This document shows, in pieces, positions 55,069-64,000 of a stretch of 64,000 bases of DNA. Position numbers and translations under genes: made by a program. Under the pieces are notes generated by a model. That model searched no databases. It was not told where the DNA came from and was given only the letters and a program-made list of their open reading frames with translations. Position 1 is the first letter of the stretch. Each line of letters opens with the position of its first letter. The stretch is taken from contig NW_026946366.1 in the NCBI RefSeq assembly GCF_035222375.1, positions 1,674,001 to 1,738,000 on the forward strand, given 5' to 3'. Source of the DNA: Podospora pseudocomata (Eukaryota > Ascomycota > Sordariomycetes > Sordariales > Podosporaceae).

Positions 55069-56493
55069 ATGGATTCCGCTCCAGCCCAGTCCACCGCGCT
55101 CGTTCGCAAGCGGACAGATACAGAGCTGATGCCACCACCTCCTCGAGCAAAACGCATCAAACGACCAAAGCGAGTCCTGGACGAGGATACCTACACCGAT
55201 GCCTTGTCCCACATCATCGCCCGCGACTTCTTCCCTGGCCTGCTTGAGAGCGAGACCCAGCAAGAATATCTCGATGCCCTGGATTCCAAAGATGACGAGT
55301 GGATTGCGAGTGCTGGCCGCCGGCTCCAGCAAGTAGTTATGACACCTGGCCGACGACGAAACCTCGCGACTCCTTTGCGGCAGCCCTTGCAGACAACAAC
55401 GGGTCAGACACCTCTGAATTTCGTGGGTGACACGCCTGCCTCGATTGCATCATCTTCGGTAACAGCCGCGACCAACAAGGCAACAAATGTGGACACCAAC
55501 ATGTCTCTTGCAGCCTTCCAATCGAAATACACCTCGGAAGACAACGAGTCCTTTTACAAGCTGCTCGACAGACAAAATCAAAAACACGTCGAGAAATACG
55601 CCTGGCTATGGACTGGAAACAAGCTACCTTCAAAACAACAGCTTAAACAAAAGGAGGTGCAGGCCAAGTTGCTCGCTCAACGGGGCGCGACGGGTCTAAC
55701 AGACGATGGCTTCAAAAAGGACCGACTCGCCATAATGGATCAGGATGCTTTTGACCGCCCAGCAGCACCAGACCAATGGAAGTTCAAGCCACAAAACGAA
55801 CTCATGTTCACGCCTGCTGGCATCGAAGGGGTGGAGACGGTGTCGGAAAGAAGAGAAAGGGAATCAAGAATGGATCAGAAGAGGGTCGTCTACGAGAACA
55901 CAAGAGTGCCGGGCCCAAATCTGAAAATTACCACTGAAGGTGAAGAAGATAGGTCTCGGGCTGGATCACCTACTCTATCCGAAATCCGAAACGCCATCGC
56001 CGGCAAGAGAAGAGCGTGTGACACGGAAACCAAAGCTAGCAGCGTCGCGGGAGGTGAAACACCAAGGGTGAATGGCTATGCTTTTGTTGACGATGAAGAG
56101 CCGGAGCCAGAACCGGTCAGGAGGTCAAAATCATCAAAGGCACCGGTCATCAATCTTGGTCCGGGGGATGCAACGCCTAATCCGTTCAAAATCCAGGAAC
56201 AGCGGGGACGAGAGGCGCTGCATCATCGGATGGTGGAGAGAATAGCGCAATCCAAGAGAACGAGCGCGAAGCTGGGGGTGACCGGGAAGGTGGAGAGGAC
56301 GCCGGCGCCCAAGTTTCCTAGTAGTCCTAAGGTTGGGGCTCCGGGGCTTACACCTGCTGCGCAGAGGTTGTGGGGGAAGATTGGGGGTTCTGGGAGGGGG
56401 AACGAGTCGCCTTTTAGCGGGTCGGTGAAGGCGACCCCGAGGGCGGCGACGCCCAAGCTGAAGGGATCGGGGCTGAAGAGTATGGGGAAATAG
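55069..56493 (+). CDS. ES2/DGCR14 (Bis1) family nuclear protein
   Basis: A single-exon gene of 474 residues starting MDSAPAQSTALVRKRTDTEL. The N-terminus carries the ES2 signature: KRPKRVLDEDTYTDALSHII, ARDFFPGLLESETQQEYLDA. The middle contains FQSKYTSEDNESFYKLLDRQ and then HVEKYAWLWTGNKLP, both typical of the family, and the late part has LTPAAQRLWGKIGGSGRG. ES2/DGCR14 proteins are nuclear, associate with late (C-complex) spliceosomes and in fission yeast (Bis1) bind a stress-response regulator. The ATG used is the first in frame; the reading frame continues upstream only through repeats. Confidence 0.88.
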   Translation: MDSAPAQSTALVRKRTDTELMPPPPRAKRIKRPKRVLDEDTYTDALSHIIARDFFPGLLESETQQEYLDALDSKDDEWIASAGRRLQQVVMTPGRRRNLATPLRQPLQTTTGQTPLNFVGDTPASIASSSVTAATNKATNVDTNMSLAAFQSKYTSEDNESFYKLLDRQNQKHVEKYAWLWTGNKLPSKQQLKQKEVQAKLLAQRGATGLTDDGFKKDRLAIMDQDAFDRPAAPDQWKFKPQNELMFTPAGIEGVETVSERRERESRMDQKRVVYENTRVPGPNLKITTEGEEDRSRAGSPTLSEIRNAIAGKRRACDTETKASSVAGGETPRVNGYAFVDDEEPEPEPVRRSKSSKAPVINLGPGDATPNPFKIQEQRGREALHHRMVERIAQSKRTSAKLGVTGKVERTPAPKFPSSPKVGAPGLTPAAQRLWGKIGGSGRGNESPFSGSVKATPRAATPKLKGSGLKSMGK

Positions 56494-57014
56494 ATGGGGC
56501 GGCAGCATGGGAATGGGAGTTTGGCTTGTGATACCCTAGAGTTTTCCATTTCGTTTGAATGTTTTGTACTAGCATTTTAGATAGCTACGTGGCTTGTAGT
56601 CGGGAATGTACAATGTATTGCGGAATATATGATGGTACCTTTCTTGAGGTTCACCTGGTGGTGTTCCAAACGCGCGTGGCCATCCCGCGCCCGCCAAAAA
56701 CAGTGGGGCTGGTTGTGTCCCGAGTCCACGGATCACTACCGGCCGCCAGGCAGGGGCCCCCGGCTCAGCTTTGGACAGGGGCTGGATCAACGTCACTCCC
56801 AAATTTTTGCGGCTCTTTCCAATTTCCTCGGCTCCGTGCCCACGAACCGGCCGGCTCCATTCGGAGTTTAGGAACATCCACACAGTCTACGATATCACTC
56901 ACCCAGCCTCACAATATGAGAGGTGTATCGCAGCACAATATCTCTCGATAACGACTTTCTTTTTTTTTTTCTTTTTTTCACAATCGAGAATTGAGGGATC
57001 AACTGCAGCGCAGA
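56494..57014. other. Intergenic, upstream of coq8
   Basis: About 520 bp between two plus-strand genes. A T-rich run near 56955-56975 lies just before coq8. No gene is supported. Confidence 0.5.
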
Positions 57015-59336
57015 ATGAGGTTAGCGGACCTCCTCGTCGACCTGGCCGCCGTGGCCAGTGCGTCGAAAAGCGTGGCGGCCAAGCATGTCGCGCTGAGGGC
57101 GAGGCAGGTGGAGAGGTATGGGCAGACGTCGAGTATATTGAGGGATGCTCTTCTCGGGAGGCAGAAGGCAGCACAAGGTCAAAAAGAGGAACCACCAAAT
57201 GTGGAGAGGGGGGATGAGGAAAAAGCAACACCACCAGCAGCAGCCGAAACTCACCAGCAGCCAGAGCCGCCAAAAGAAAAGGAGGTGTCGGGTACCATTC
57301 CCAAGGAAGCACCGCCGCCGCCGCCGCCGCCGGAAGAGACAACACAACCCGCTCCTACCCCAGAAAAGAAACGCCCAACCCAAGAATTCAAACCAGCCCC
57401 CTGGGCAGAAGGTTCCATCGCCCTTTTGAAGCAGGGGTTTGTCCCGCCCAGAAGACCACCAACTTCCCTCCCTAGCATTGGAAAACAAAAGATCGACATC
57501 CCTCTTCTGAAAGTTGACGAGACAGAAGAGGTAGATGTCAGTTCTCTGTTTCACACGTCTAAGGGTTCCAAAATCCTGGAGGCCTTGAAGTCGAAGGAGG
57601 ACGAAACCAAAGAAGCGGCAGGGGAGTACGTCCAGGTTGCTGAGGCTGGCAAAACCGAAAACAAGGTGGTTGAAAAAGAAGAAGAGCAGCCATCAAAGGA
57701 GGTTGACTCGGCGCCGGCGGTGAAAGCCGTGATATTCGAACCGACCAAAGAAGAAGAGCAGCCATCAAAGGAGGTTGACTCGGCGCCGGCGGTGAAAGCC
57801 GTGATATTCGAACCGACCAAAGAAGTCGTGGCAGAGCCAGTAAAGGAAGTCGTCTCCAAGCCTTTAGAGGAAGCCGTTTCGGAACCCATCAAAGAAGTCG
57901 TCTCCGAGCCTCTGGAAGAGGTCCTCTCAACCCCCGAAAAAGAAGTCACAGCAGAAATCACCCCCTCCCCACCACCACCACCACCACCCGCACAATACGA
58001 ACTCCGCGAGTCCCGAGTCCCCTCCACCCGCCTCGGCCGCCTCTGGAACTACGGCGGCCTAGCAGCAGGCATGCTTGCCGGCGCAGTCACCGAGTCCGTC
58101 TCCCGCACCTTCAACGGCTCCTCCTCCTCCTCTTCTTCTTCCGTAATGCTCTCCCCATCAAACATGACCCGTCTAGTCAGCAAACTTTCCCGCATGCGCG
58201 GTGCGGCCCTCAAGCTAGGCCAGATGATGTCCTTCCAGGACGCAAAAATGCTCCCCCCCCCTATCCAAGAGGTCTTGCAGCGTGTCCAAGACAGAGCAGA
58301 TTACATGCCCTCCTACCAGCGCGACCGCGTCCTCGGTCAGAACTTGGGAGAGAACTGGAGGGAGCTATTCAGTGAATTTGACGAGAAACCTATTGCAGCC
58401 GCCTCGATAGGGCAGGTTCACCGCGCGGTGCTGAAACAGTCTGGGGAGAGGGTTGCAGTCAAGATTCAGTTCCCGGGTGTGGCGGAGAGTATCAATTCTG
58501 ACTTGGACAACATTGCCGTGTTGCTGACCGCGACAAAGCTGCTCCCGAAGGGGTTGTACTTGGATAAGACGATCGAGAATGCGAGGTTGGAGCTGGGGTG
58601 GGAGTGTGATTATGAGCGGGAGGCGGGGTGCGCGGAGAGATACAGGCAGAACCTGCTGTCTGATGAGGTGTTTGCCGTGCCGGGGATCTATCCCGAGGCG
58701 AGCGGGAGGCATGTGCTGACGATGGAGTGGATGTCTGGCACCGGAGTGACGCGAATCGCACCAAACCTGTCGCAAGAGCAAAAAGATTGGATCGGGACGC
58801 AGATCTTGAGGTTGTGTCTCAGGGAAATCACAGAGTTCAAATTCATGCAGACGGACCCGAACTGGACGAATTTCTTGTACAACCCCCAGGAAAACAAGCT
58901 GGAGCTGTTGGACTTCGGGGCGTCGAGGGAGTACCCTGACTCTTTTATCAAGCTGTATGTCCAGCTTTTGGAGGCTTCGTCACGGAATGATAAAGATGCG
59001 GTGAAGGAATTGTCGGAGGAGTTGGGGTACTTGACTGGTCATGAAAGCAAGCAGATGCTCGAGGCGCACTTGACGAGCGTGATGACGCTCGCGGAACCGT
59101 TCATGGAGACGGCGCCGGAGGTGTACGATTTTAGGGATCAGACGATTACGGAAAGAGTGAAAGCGCAGATTGGGGTCATGATACATGAGCGGTTGGCGCC
59201 GCCGCCCGAGGAGACGTATTCGTTGCATCGGAAGCTGTCGGGTGCGTTTTTGCTGTGTGCGAGGTTGGGTAGCAGGGTGAGGTGTAGGGAGTTGTTCCAG
59301 GACGCTCTGGAAAAGTCGGGGTATAAGAAGGACTGA
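57015..59336 (+). CDS. coq8: COQ8/ABC1 (ADCK) family atypical kinase, mitochondrial
   Basis: A single-exon gene of 773 residues, with the ATG chosen at MRLADLLVDLAAVASASKSV. The first ~330 residues are a long low-complexity linker. The kinase-like core starts at RLGRLWNYGGLAAGMLAGAV and has the family's KxGQ element (RMRGAALKLGQMMSFQDAKM, near residue 400), the A-rich loop PIAAASIGQVHRA near 460, the Lys-bearing strand RVAVKIQFPG and LLDFGASREY near 632. COQ8 supports assembly of the coenzyme Q biosynthesis complex at the inner membrane. The linker contains a perfect tandem 24-residue duplication and looser 10-residue repeats (EVVSEPLEEV type). Confidence 0.93.
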   Translation: MRLADLLVDLAAVASASKSVAAKHVALRARQVERYGQTSSILRDALLGRQKAAQGQKEEPPNVERGDEEKATPPAAAETHQQPEPPKEKEVSGTIPKEAPPPPPPPEETTQPAPTPEKKRPTQEFKPAPWAEGSIALLKQGFVPPRRPPTSLPSIGKQKIDIPLLKVDETEEVDVSSLFHTSKGSKILEALKSKEDETKEAAGEYVQVAEAGKTENKVVEKEEEQPSKEVDSAPAVKAVIFEPTKEEEQPSKEVDSAPAVKAVIFEPTKEVVAEPVKEVVSKPLEEAVSEPIKEVVSEPLEEVLSTPEKEVTAEITPSPPPPPPPAQYELRESRVPSTRLGRLWNYGGLAAGMLAGAVTESVSRTFNGSSSSSSSSVMLSPSNMTRLVSKLSRMRGAALKLGQMMSFQDAKMLPPPIQEVLQRVQDRADYMPSYQRDRVLGQNLGENWRELFSEFDEKPIAAASIGQVHRAVLKQSGERVAVKIQFPGVAESINSDLDNIAVLLTATKLLPKGLYLDKTIENARLELGWECDYEREAGCAERYRQNLLSDEVFAVPGIYPEASGRHVLTMEWMSGTGVTRIAPNLSQEQKDWIGTQILRLCLREITEFKFMQTDPNWTNFLYNPQENKLELLDFGASREYPDSFIKLYVQLLEASSRNDKDAVKELSEELGYLTGHESKQMLEAHLTSVMTLAEPFMETAPEVYDFRDQTITERVKAQIGVMIHERLAPPPEETYSLHRKLSGAFLLCARLGSRVRCRELFQDALEKSGYKKD
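57675..57818 (+). repeat. Perfect 72-bp tandem duplication within coq8
   Basis: Two adjacent 72-bp copies (57675-57746 and 57747-57818) are identical by eye at the nucleotide level. They encode two copies of a 24-residue unit with EEEQPSKEVDSAPAVKAVIF. The length is a multiple of three, so the frame is kept. Complete identity in a linker suggests a recent event or ongoing slippage. Confidence 0.92.
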
Positions 59337-59694
59337 TGGACATGTGTAAGATCGTGTAAGATGAGTTGTTAAAATCATGCAGAAAGCGTCAAGGCAAGCT
59401 GTGTCGTGTCTTGGGTAGAATACACCTGGAGAGCATGTCTGCTAAAGGAGATCATTATCTTACCAACCCCCCTCCACCAATAATCACAGCTACATCCGGC
59501 ATCGAGACAAGTAAACGTGCCCTAGCGCTTACTATAGCTATGTCTGACTTGATGATATTATAGTTGGAATGTTAATAGTAACGACCAACGGGCCGACTAA
59601 TAGACGACCCGCTCACCGTCACTATCAACCAACCATTCCAACCACCTACAAACCCCTACCCTTCCCAACTCGTGCCCCATAACCCCCAAACAAA
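59337..59694. other. Convergent intergenic space, coq8 and rrp36
   Basis: About 360 bp holding the two 3' ends. No gene is seen. Confidence 0.5.
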
Positions 59695-60747
59695 TCACCG
59701 ATCGTCCACCGTCCTCCGAGCCCAAGGCAGCAACTTCTTCTCCTTACCCGCCACCTTCTTCCTCCTCCTCTCAATCGCCCTATCCACCTGCCCCTTCTTC
59801 ATCCCCTTGAACGTCTCCACCACCACCCTCTTCTTCTGCTCGCTCCTCTTCAGATAGAAAGGATTCTTCCCCTGCCTCACCAGCTCCTTCTCCTTCTTCT
59901 TGTGCTCATCCAGCACCTTTTGCGCCTTGTCCTTCCTCTCCTGCGCCTTCTTCTTGCTCTCCATCGACAGCAACGCCTTCTGCAGCTTCTCCTTCTCCTC
60001 CGCGTTCTTGCTCTTCTTGATCGCCACCCGAAGCTCCTGCATCTCCTTCTCGCGGTACTCATCCAAAAAAGCGTACGCTTTTCGGGCTTTGATCTCGTCT
60101 ATTTTCGACGTGGCCGACATGGTGGAGGGCGCAAAGAAGCGGGGGTCGCGATGCTGGGGTTTGGTCGAGGTTGGGTCGAGGAGGAAGTCACGGCGGCGGG
60201 AGACCTGGCGTTTTGACGACAACTCGACAGGGGCGTGTTTGCTTGTGCGGGAGGGCTTTTCCAGGGGTTTCTTGTGATTCTTCTCAAGAGAAAACTTGTT
60301 GTCGTTGTTGCTGTTATCCCGAGAGCTGGACGCTTCGGAAGCCGCGCTGCTGGAGCGGCGCTTGCGCTTGTTGAGCTTGTCGCCCAGGGCTGCTTGGGCT
60401 TTGGCGAGGGCGCCAAAGGAGAGCTGGTGGGTGGGTTGGGGGGTGTCATCTTCCGATTGATCCTCGCCGTCTTCGGGGTCTGAGCCGAGTTCGGAGTTTT
60501 CCTGGGAAGATTTTGTTAGCATTTTGTTCTGAAAGTGAAAATATGGCGAGTTGCAAACCTCATCGCTGCCGCTTCTCATCTCAGCCTCACTCATGTCCTC
60601 GTCCTCTTCACTGTCAAACCCGGCACCCTCCTCACTTGGCGCATCGCTTATCTCCTCGACATCTGATTCAGGCTCCGGCTCATACCTGGGGCGAACCCGC
60701 CTCTGCAGGAGAGTGGGAGGCGGCTGCTTGCGTTTGACGGATGACAT
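59695..60747 (-). CDS. rrp36: rRNA-processing protein RRP36
   Basis: The start is MSSVKRKQPPPTLLQRRVRP; 350 residues if unspliced. A probable 57-bp intron (60558-60502: GTTTGC, GCTAAC, CCCAG) lies after SGSDE; its removal gives 331 residues and joins ..SGSDE to ENSELGSDPEDGE. The intron has no stop and keeps frame, so it can be read through. An acidic N-terminal region is followed by the RRP36 core: RRRDFLLDPTSTKPQHRDPR, RKAYAFLDEYREKEMQEL, ELVRQGKNPFYLKRSEQKKR, KGQVDRAIERRRKKVAGKEK. RRP36 works in the small-subunit processome on early 18S pre-rRNA cleavages in the nucleolus. Confidence 0.9.
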   Translation of the reverse strand: MSSVKRKQPPPTLLQRRVRPRYEPEPESDVEEISDAPSEEGAGFDSEEDEDMSEAEMRSGSDEVCNSPYFHFQNKMLTKSSQENSELGSDPEDGEDQSEDDTPQPTHQLSFGALAKAQAALGDKLNKRKRRSSSAASEASSSRDNSNNDNKFSLEKNHKKPLEKPSRTSKHAPVELSSKRQVSRRRDFLLDPTSTKPQHRDPRFFAPSTMSATSKIDEIKARKAYAFLDEYREKEMQELRVAIKKSKNAEEKEKLQKALLSMESKKKAQERKDKAQKVLDEHKKKEKELVRQGKNPFYLKRSEQKKRVVVETFKGMKKGQVDRAIERRRKKVAGKEKKLLPWARRTVDDR

Positions 60748-61348
60748 GGTGGTTTATGAATGACGCTTGTTTGCAAAGTACCGGCAGGAGTGATGAGCGT
60801 GAATGAGAATAACTAAGTCAGGCAGTGAGATTCTGTATCGCTCGTTTGGACTGTTTGACGGTGTGTAGTGTCGGTGCTGTGTGGGGTGGTTGATGAGATT
60901 TCGCGATAGAAGGCGAACCTTGATTGATGCCTTGTCGTTGACCAGTTGGAAAAAAATGTTGGAGAGCAAGCGACGTGCTGCACTAACAGAAACGGGTGGA
61001 AAGTATGGTGGTAACTGTTTACAACGTACATAGACCCACTTTTCGCGGATGGCTATGTTCTTTATAGCAGTATGGCAACAGCCATCAGTTCAACGGAGCA
61101 GAATACAAGAAAATCACAGGTAATTCGAAGTTCAACAGGCTCAATAGCCTACAAGAATATTTATATTCATACCATCCGCATACAGCCCCAGATCAAGTCA
61201 TCGTCTTCATCAAGTGCAAGCAACAAGCTCTGGTATCATTCTCCCTAACAAAATCACCACCCAAACGCCATTCCCATGATCGCTATGACATCAAACCTAA
61301 CAGACCGCCCATTCATGACATAAACTGTACAAATCCGCTCCCCAAGCC
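60748..61348. other. Intergenic, rrp36 promoter side
   Basis: About 600 bp between two minus-strand genes. No gene is supported. Confidence 0.5.
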
Positions 61349-62362
61349 TTAAAACCGCGGTCTTTTACTAGGAGCATCACCGCCACTGCCCCTCGACTCC
61401 CGCGCTCTCTTCCTCTCAAGCTCCTCCATCATGATCCTCTCCCCAGCACTCATCTTCTTCGGCTGCGCAACCATGACCTTCTTGGGCGCCCCAGCAAGCG
61501 CGTTCCTGAACACATTCTTCGCCGCCGGTGGCTTAACCCCAAACTTCAACGACACCTTCGCCGGTGGTGCCGCCGCCGCCGCCCCCTCAGCAAGCTTACC
61601 CTCCCCCTCCTTTATCTCCCCCTCCTTCTTCTCCCCATCCTTCTTCTCCGCCTGGTCCTTCCCCTCAACCTTCTCTTCCCCCCCACTCCCCGGCGTCGGC
61701 GTCGGTGTCGTACTCTCACCCTTCTTCCCAAAACTCAACTTAATCCTCTCCCCCTCCTCCCTCCTCAACTCTTTTTCCCTCTCCCCCTCCAAATCCACCC
61801 CCCTCTCCTCCGCCTCCCTCCTAGCGCGTTCAATCTGCCCCTTCAAAACAGCCATCTCCCTCTCCTCATCCCCCTTGTCCATCATCTCCCTCCTCCTAAC
61901 CGCCTCCCTCCTCCTCATCGCCTCAGGACTGTCATCCACCCAAGCAATAAACAACCCATCCTCCTTCTCCACAACCCTACAAATCCCCTCCCGCCCAATG
62001 TACTTCACAAACTCCGTCAAGCTATGCCACCTCGTCGCATTCAAATGAACATGATCCTTCTTTGCAATCACCTCCTGATAGAATTTATTCGCGTGAATCT
62101 CCTTTTCTCCATGGCTCGTCTTGAGAAGGGAGATGAACTCTTGTTGGAACGCACGGGAGTAATCGTCGGTGACTTGCTTGATGTTTTGCCCTACAGACAG
62201 CGCGCGCCGGGTGTGCGATTCGGACTGGCAGTGCATCTTGAAGGCGTTCTCGTCTCTGCAGGCCTTTTCGCAGATTTGGCAGAACCAGCGGAGGCGCGTG
62301 AGGCCTTTTTGCTTCATCTTGTTGGAGAGGTATTTGGTTGAGCCGACTTCTGCTTTGCCCAT
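61349..62362 (-). CDS. KIN17-like nucleic-acid-binding protein
   Basis: A single-exon gene of 337 residues. The N-terminus, MGKAEVGSTKYLSNKMKQKG, leads into a C2H2-type zinc finger (Cys28, Cys31, His44, His50: FCQICEKACRDENAFKMHC). A winged-helix-like KIN17 block then follows (FYQEVIAKKDHVHLNATRWH, SLTEFVKYIGREGICRV). The C-terminal half is charged coiled coil (RRREAVRRREMMDKGDEE) and low complexity. KIN17 proteins bind DNA and RNA and are linked to DNA-damage response and pre-mRNA splicing. The usual metazoan C-terminal SH3-like tandem is absent, as in other fungal members. Confidence 0.93.
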   Translation of the reverse strand: MGKAEVGSTKYLSNKMKQKGLTRLRWFCQICEKACRDENAFKMHCQSESHTRRALSVGQNIKQVTDDYSRAFQQEFISLLKTSHGEKEIHANKFYQEVIAKKDHVHLNATRWHSLTEFVKYIGREGICRVVEKEDGLFIAWVDDSPEAMRRREAVRRREMMDKGDEEREMAVLKGQIERARREAEERGVDLEGEREKELRREEGERIKLSFGKKGESTTPTPTPGSGGEEKVEGKDQAEKKDGEKKEGEIKEGEGKLAEGAAAAAPPAKVSLKFGVKPPAAKNVFRNALAGAPKKVMVAQPKKMSAGERIMMEELERKRARESRGSGGDAPSKRPRF

Positions 62363-63050
62363 GGTTGATGAAGGGGGGAAACTCGCTGCGCGCGAGCCGA
62401 GCGGAGGTAGGAAGGGTAGGTGGGTGGTTTAAATGACGGGAATGGTCGTCGCGATTATTTGACGAGGGTCCAGGACTCGAGATTTGGTGGGTGATGCGAA
62501 AGGCGAGTTTGCGACAGGTTTTGGGAAGCGTGGAAAGTTGAAAGGCGTGAATGCGAGGGGGAAGCAAAGTCGCCCCCACAAGGCTGATTGATTAACTGGC
62601 TGGCCTGAAAGGCTCGGCGCCGGAGCTCTTTCACAACCCTAACCCGCTTTTGATCAAGCAAGAGGGCAGAACAGTTACTAAATGATGCTCGCAATATTCA
62701 CACATAGACACCCGGTTTATCCAAAACCTTCCATGTATGATTCCTTTTGAACATTTACTGTAATAATCCCTTCGAAGTCCACTCCCTCCCTTCCGCACGC
62801 CTACCAGACGCCTCTGTGTCTCTCATCTACAGCCCCCTTCCCAAGGTATCACCTCTTGCTCTATCGCACTAATCATCTCTTAAAGCAAACGCCATGCTTT
62901 CTTGCCTCAAATTATCAACCCCCGCTCTATCATCTCTAACCCCAGCACCCCAATCAATCAAGTGCGTGTTCCTGTCTTCACCATTGCCGCCCATGTTAGC
63001 TCCTCTGTCCCTTTCTCGGAAAGAGCAAAACTGCAAGGTTGCTTATCGGT
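62363..63050. other. Intergenic, KIN17-like gene promoter and aspartate kinase 3' side
   Basis: About 690 bp between two minus-strand genes. Only short chance frames occur. The pyrimidine-rich stretch near 62770-62980 lies on the 3' side of the aspartate kinase gene. Confidence 0.5.
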
Positions 63051-64000
63051 TTAGTTCCCATACTCAAGGAAAGTAAACAAGCTCGTGTGCAGGATATTCA
63101 TGGCCCTCTCAGCATCCCGCGATTCTATCACGCACGAGATGTTGATCTCGCTGGCACCTATATATAGTTCAATCAGTCAGCATATGATATGTCGCACAAG
63201 TGCCCTTGCACTCTGAAGGCAAAACATACCCTGAGAAATCATCTCGATATTGATCGAATTCTCACCCAACGTCGAAAACATCTTGCCCGCAATACCCCTC
63301 ATGTTCTTCATCTCGGCCCCCACCAGACTCAAAATTGTCATGTTGTGAATCACCGTCACATCGCCGCACTCCCTCAGCTCCTCCACAGCCTGGTTCAGGC
63401 TGTCATACTCGGAGCTGCCGTTATGTACCGCAATGGAAACATGCACCTCGCTCGTGGAGATCAAATCCACCGAGATACGCCTCTGGTTGAGGATGGAAAA
63501 CACCCTCGCCAAAAAGGCGTGGGCAATCGACCTCTTGTTCGAGTGGATGTTGAGGATTGAGATCTTGTCCTTGACCGTCACGGCAGTAGGACGCTTCGGC
63601 TTCTTGCGGGCCGATGGGTCGGATGGTTTCCTCGGCCGTTGGATCTGCTGGTCGGCGGCCAGGGTAGGGTCTGGCTTGACGATGGTGCCTTCGCCGCGGG
63701 GGTTCTTGACGTTCTTGATTCTGATGGGGATTGGGGGCTGGGCCTTGATCACTTGGTCCATGGTCAAGTGGTGGATGACTTCGGAGCCGTAAAAGGTCAA
63801 CTCGGCGGCCTCCGCTGGGGTGATGGAAGGGATGAGTCTGGCGGTGGGGACCTTGGTAGGGTCGGCGGTGAAGATGCCATCAACTTCCTTCCAGATCTGA
63901 AGCTCTTCAGCCCTGAGGCCGACAGCAGCCAGGGAAGCGCAGAGATCCGTGTAGCCACGGCCGATGTCACCATCCAAAAGACTTCCAGGGACGTTACCGA
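63051..64000 (-). CDS. Aspartate kinase (HOM3), C-terminal part
   Basis: The gene enters from the right edge; exon 64000-63230 and last exon 63157-63051 are visible, separated by a 72-bp intron (GTATGT...TATAG). The visible start, GNVPGSLLDGDIGRGYTDLC, is in the kinase domain, followed by KEVDGIFTADPTKVPTARLI. The two ACT domains that sense threonine follow: VKDKISILNIHSNKRSIAHA and VIHNMTILSLVGAEMKNMRG, with SINIEMISQ|GASEINISCVIES across the splice. The enzyme phosphorylates aspartate at the start of threonine and methionine synthesis. The N-terminal two-fifths is outside the window. Confidence 0.93.

Noticed and set aside
1-64000. Secondary-metabolite or effector gene cluster, CRISPR array, or bacterial-type operon
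   Set aside because: No backbone synthase, tailoring enzymes or spaced direct repeats were seen; gene content is eukaryotic housekeeping.

Overview
The window is nuclear DNA of a filamentous ascomycete, almost certainly a Sordariomycete and probably of the order Sordariales. The evidence is short introns (51-72 bp in most genes) with fungal GCTAAC-type branch points, about 50-55 % GC, a singly placed 5S rRNA gene, and genes typical of filamentous fungi (a STRIPAK HAM-2/PRO22-type subunit and a VIB-1-type NDT80 factor). I see no operons, no CRISPR, no recognisable transposon and no AT-rich RIP-mutated stretch. The species cannot be fixed from this sequence alone.

Layout. 1-3.5 kb: start of a STRIPAK subunit gene (runs off the left edge), the mRNA-export gene mtr2 and the mitochondrial ribosomal protein gene mrpl34. 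6.3-8.5 kb: vib-1-like transcription factor on the minus strand, followed on its 5' side by a gene-poor stretch of about 12.9 kb (8.46-21.3 kb), the most unusual large-scale feature here. 21.3-30.1 kb: an RWD-RBR ubiquitin ligase with an RGG-rich tail, dolichyl-diphosphate phosphatase, a MARVEL membrane protein and a LAT-type amino-acid permease. 30.9 kb: a 5S rRNA gene. 31.4-39.6 kb: four neighbouring genes whose products are predicted to be mitochondrial (leucyl-tRNA synthetase, MTQ1/HemK methyltransferase, AIM32, CYC2-like flavoprotein). 39.9-51.0 kb: a divergent pair of secretory-pathway genes, flippase neo1 and COPII scaffold sec16. 51.4-62.4 kb: checkpoint clamp hus1, a RING protein, the splicing-linked ES2/Bis1 protein, coq8, rRNA-processing rrp36 and the KIN17-like gene. 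63.05-64 kb: 3' part of aspartate kinase, running off the right edge.

Most genes are conserved housekeeping genes. Exon structures were worked out by eye from splice signals and frame continuity; in every multi-exon gene the joined exons keep the frame. Several genes have very short last exons (hus1, neo1, aspartate kinase) that a simple ORF view would miss. I did not find a convincing undescribed system. The items I rate highest are the long vib-1 upstream region, the RGG tail on the ubiquitin ligase, the mitochondrial gene neighbourhood, a GC-AG intron in the permease gene and a perfect 72-bp tandem duplication in coq8.
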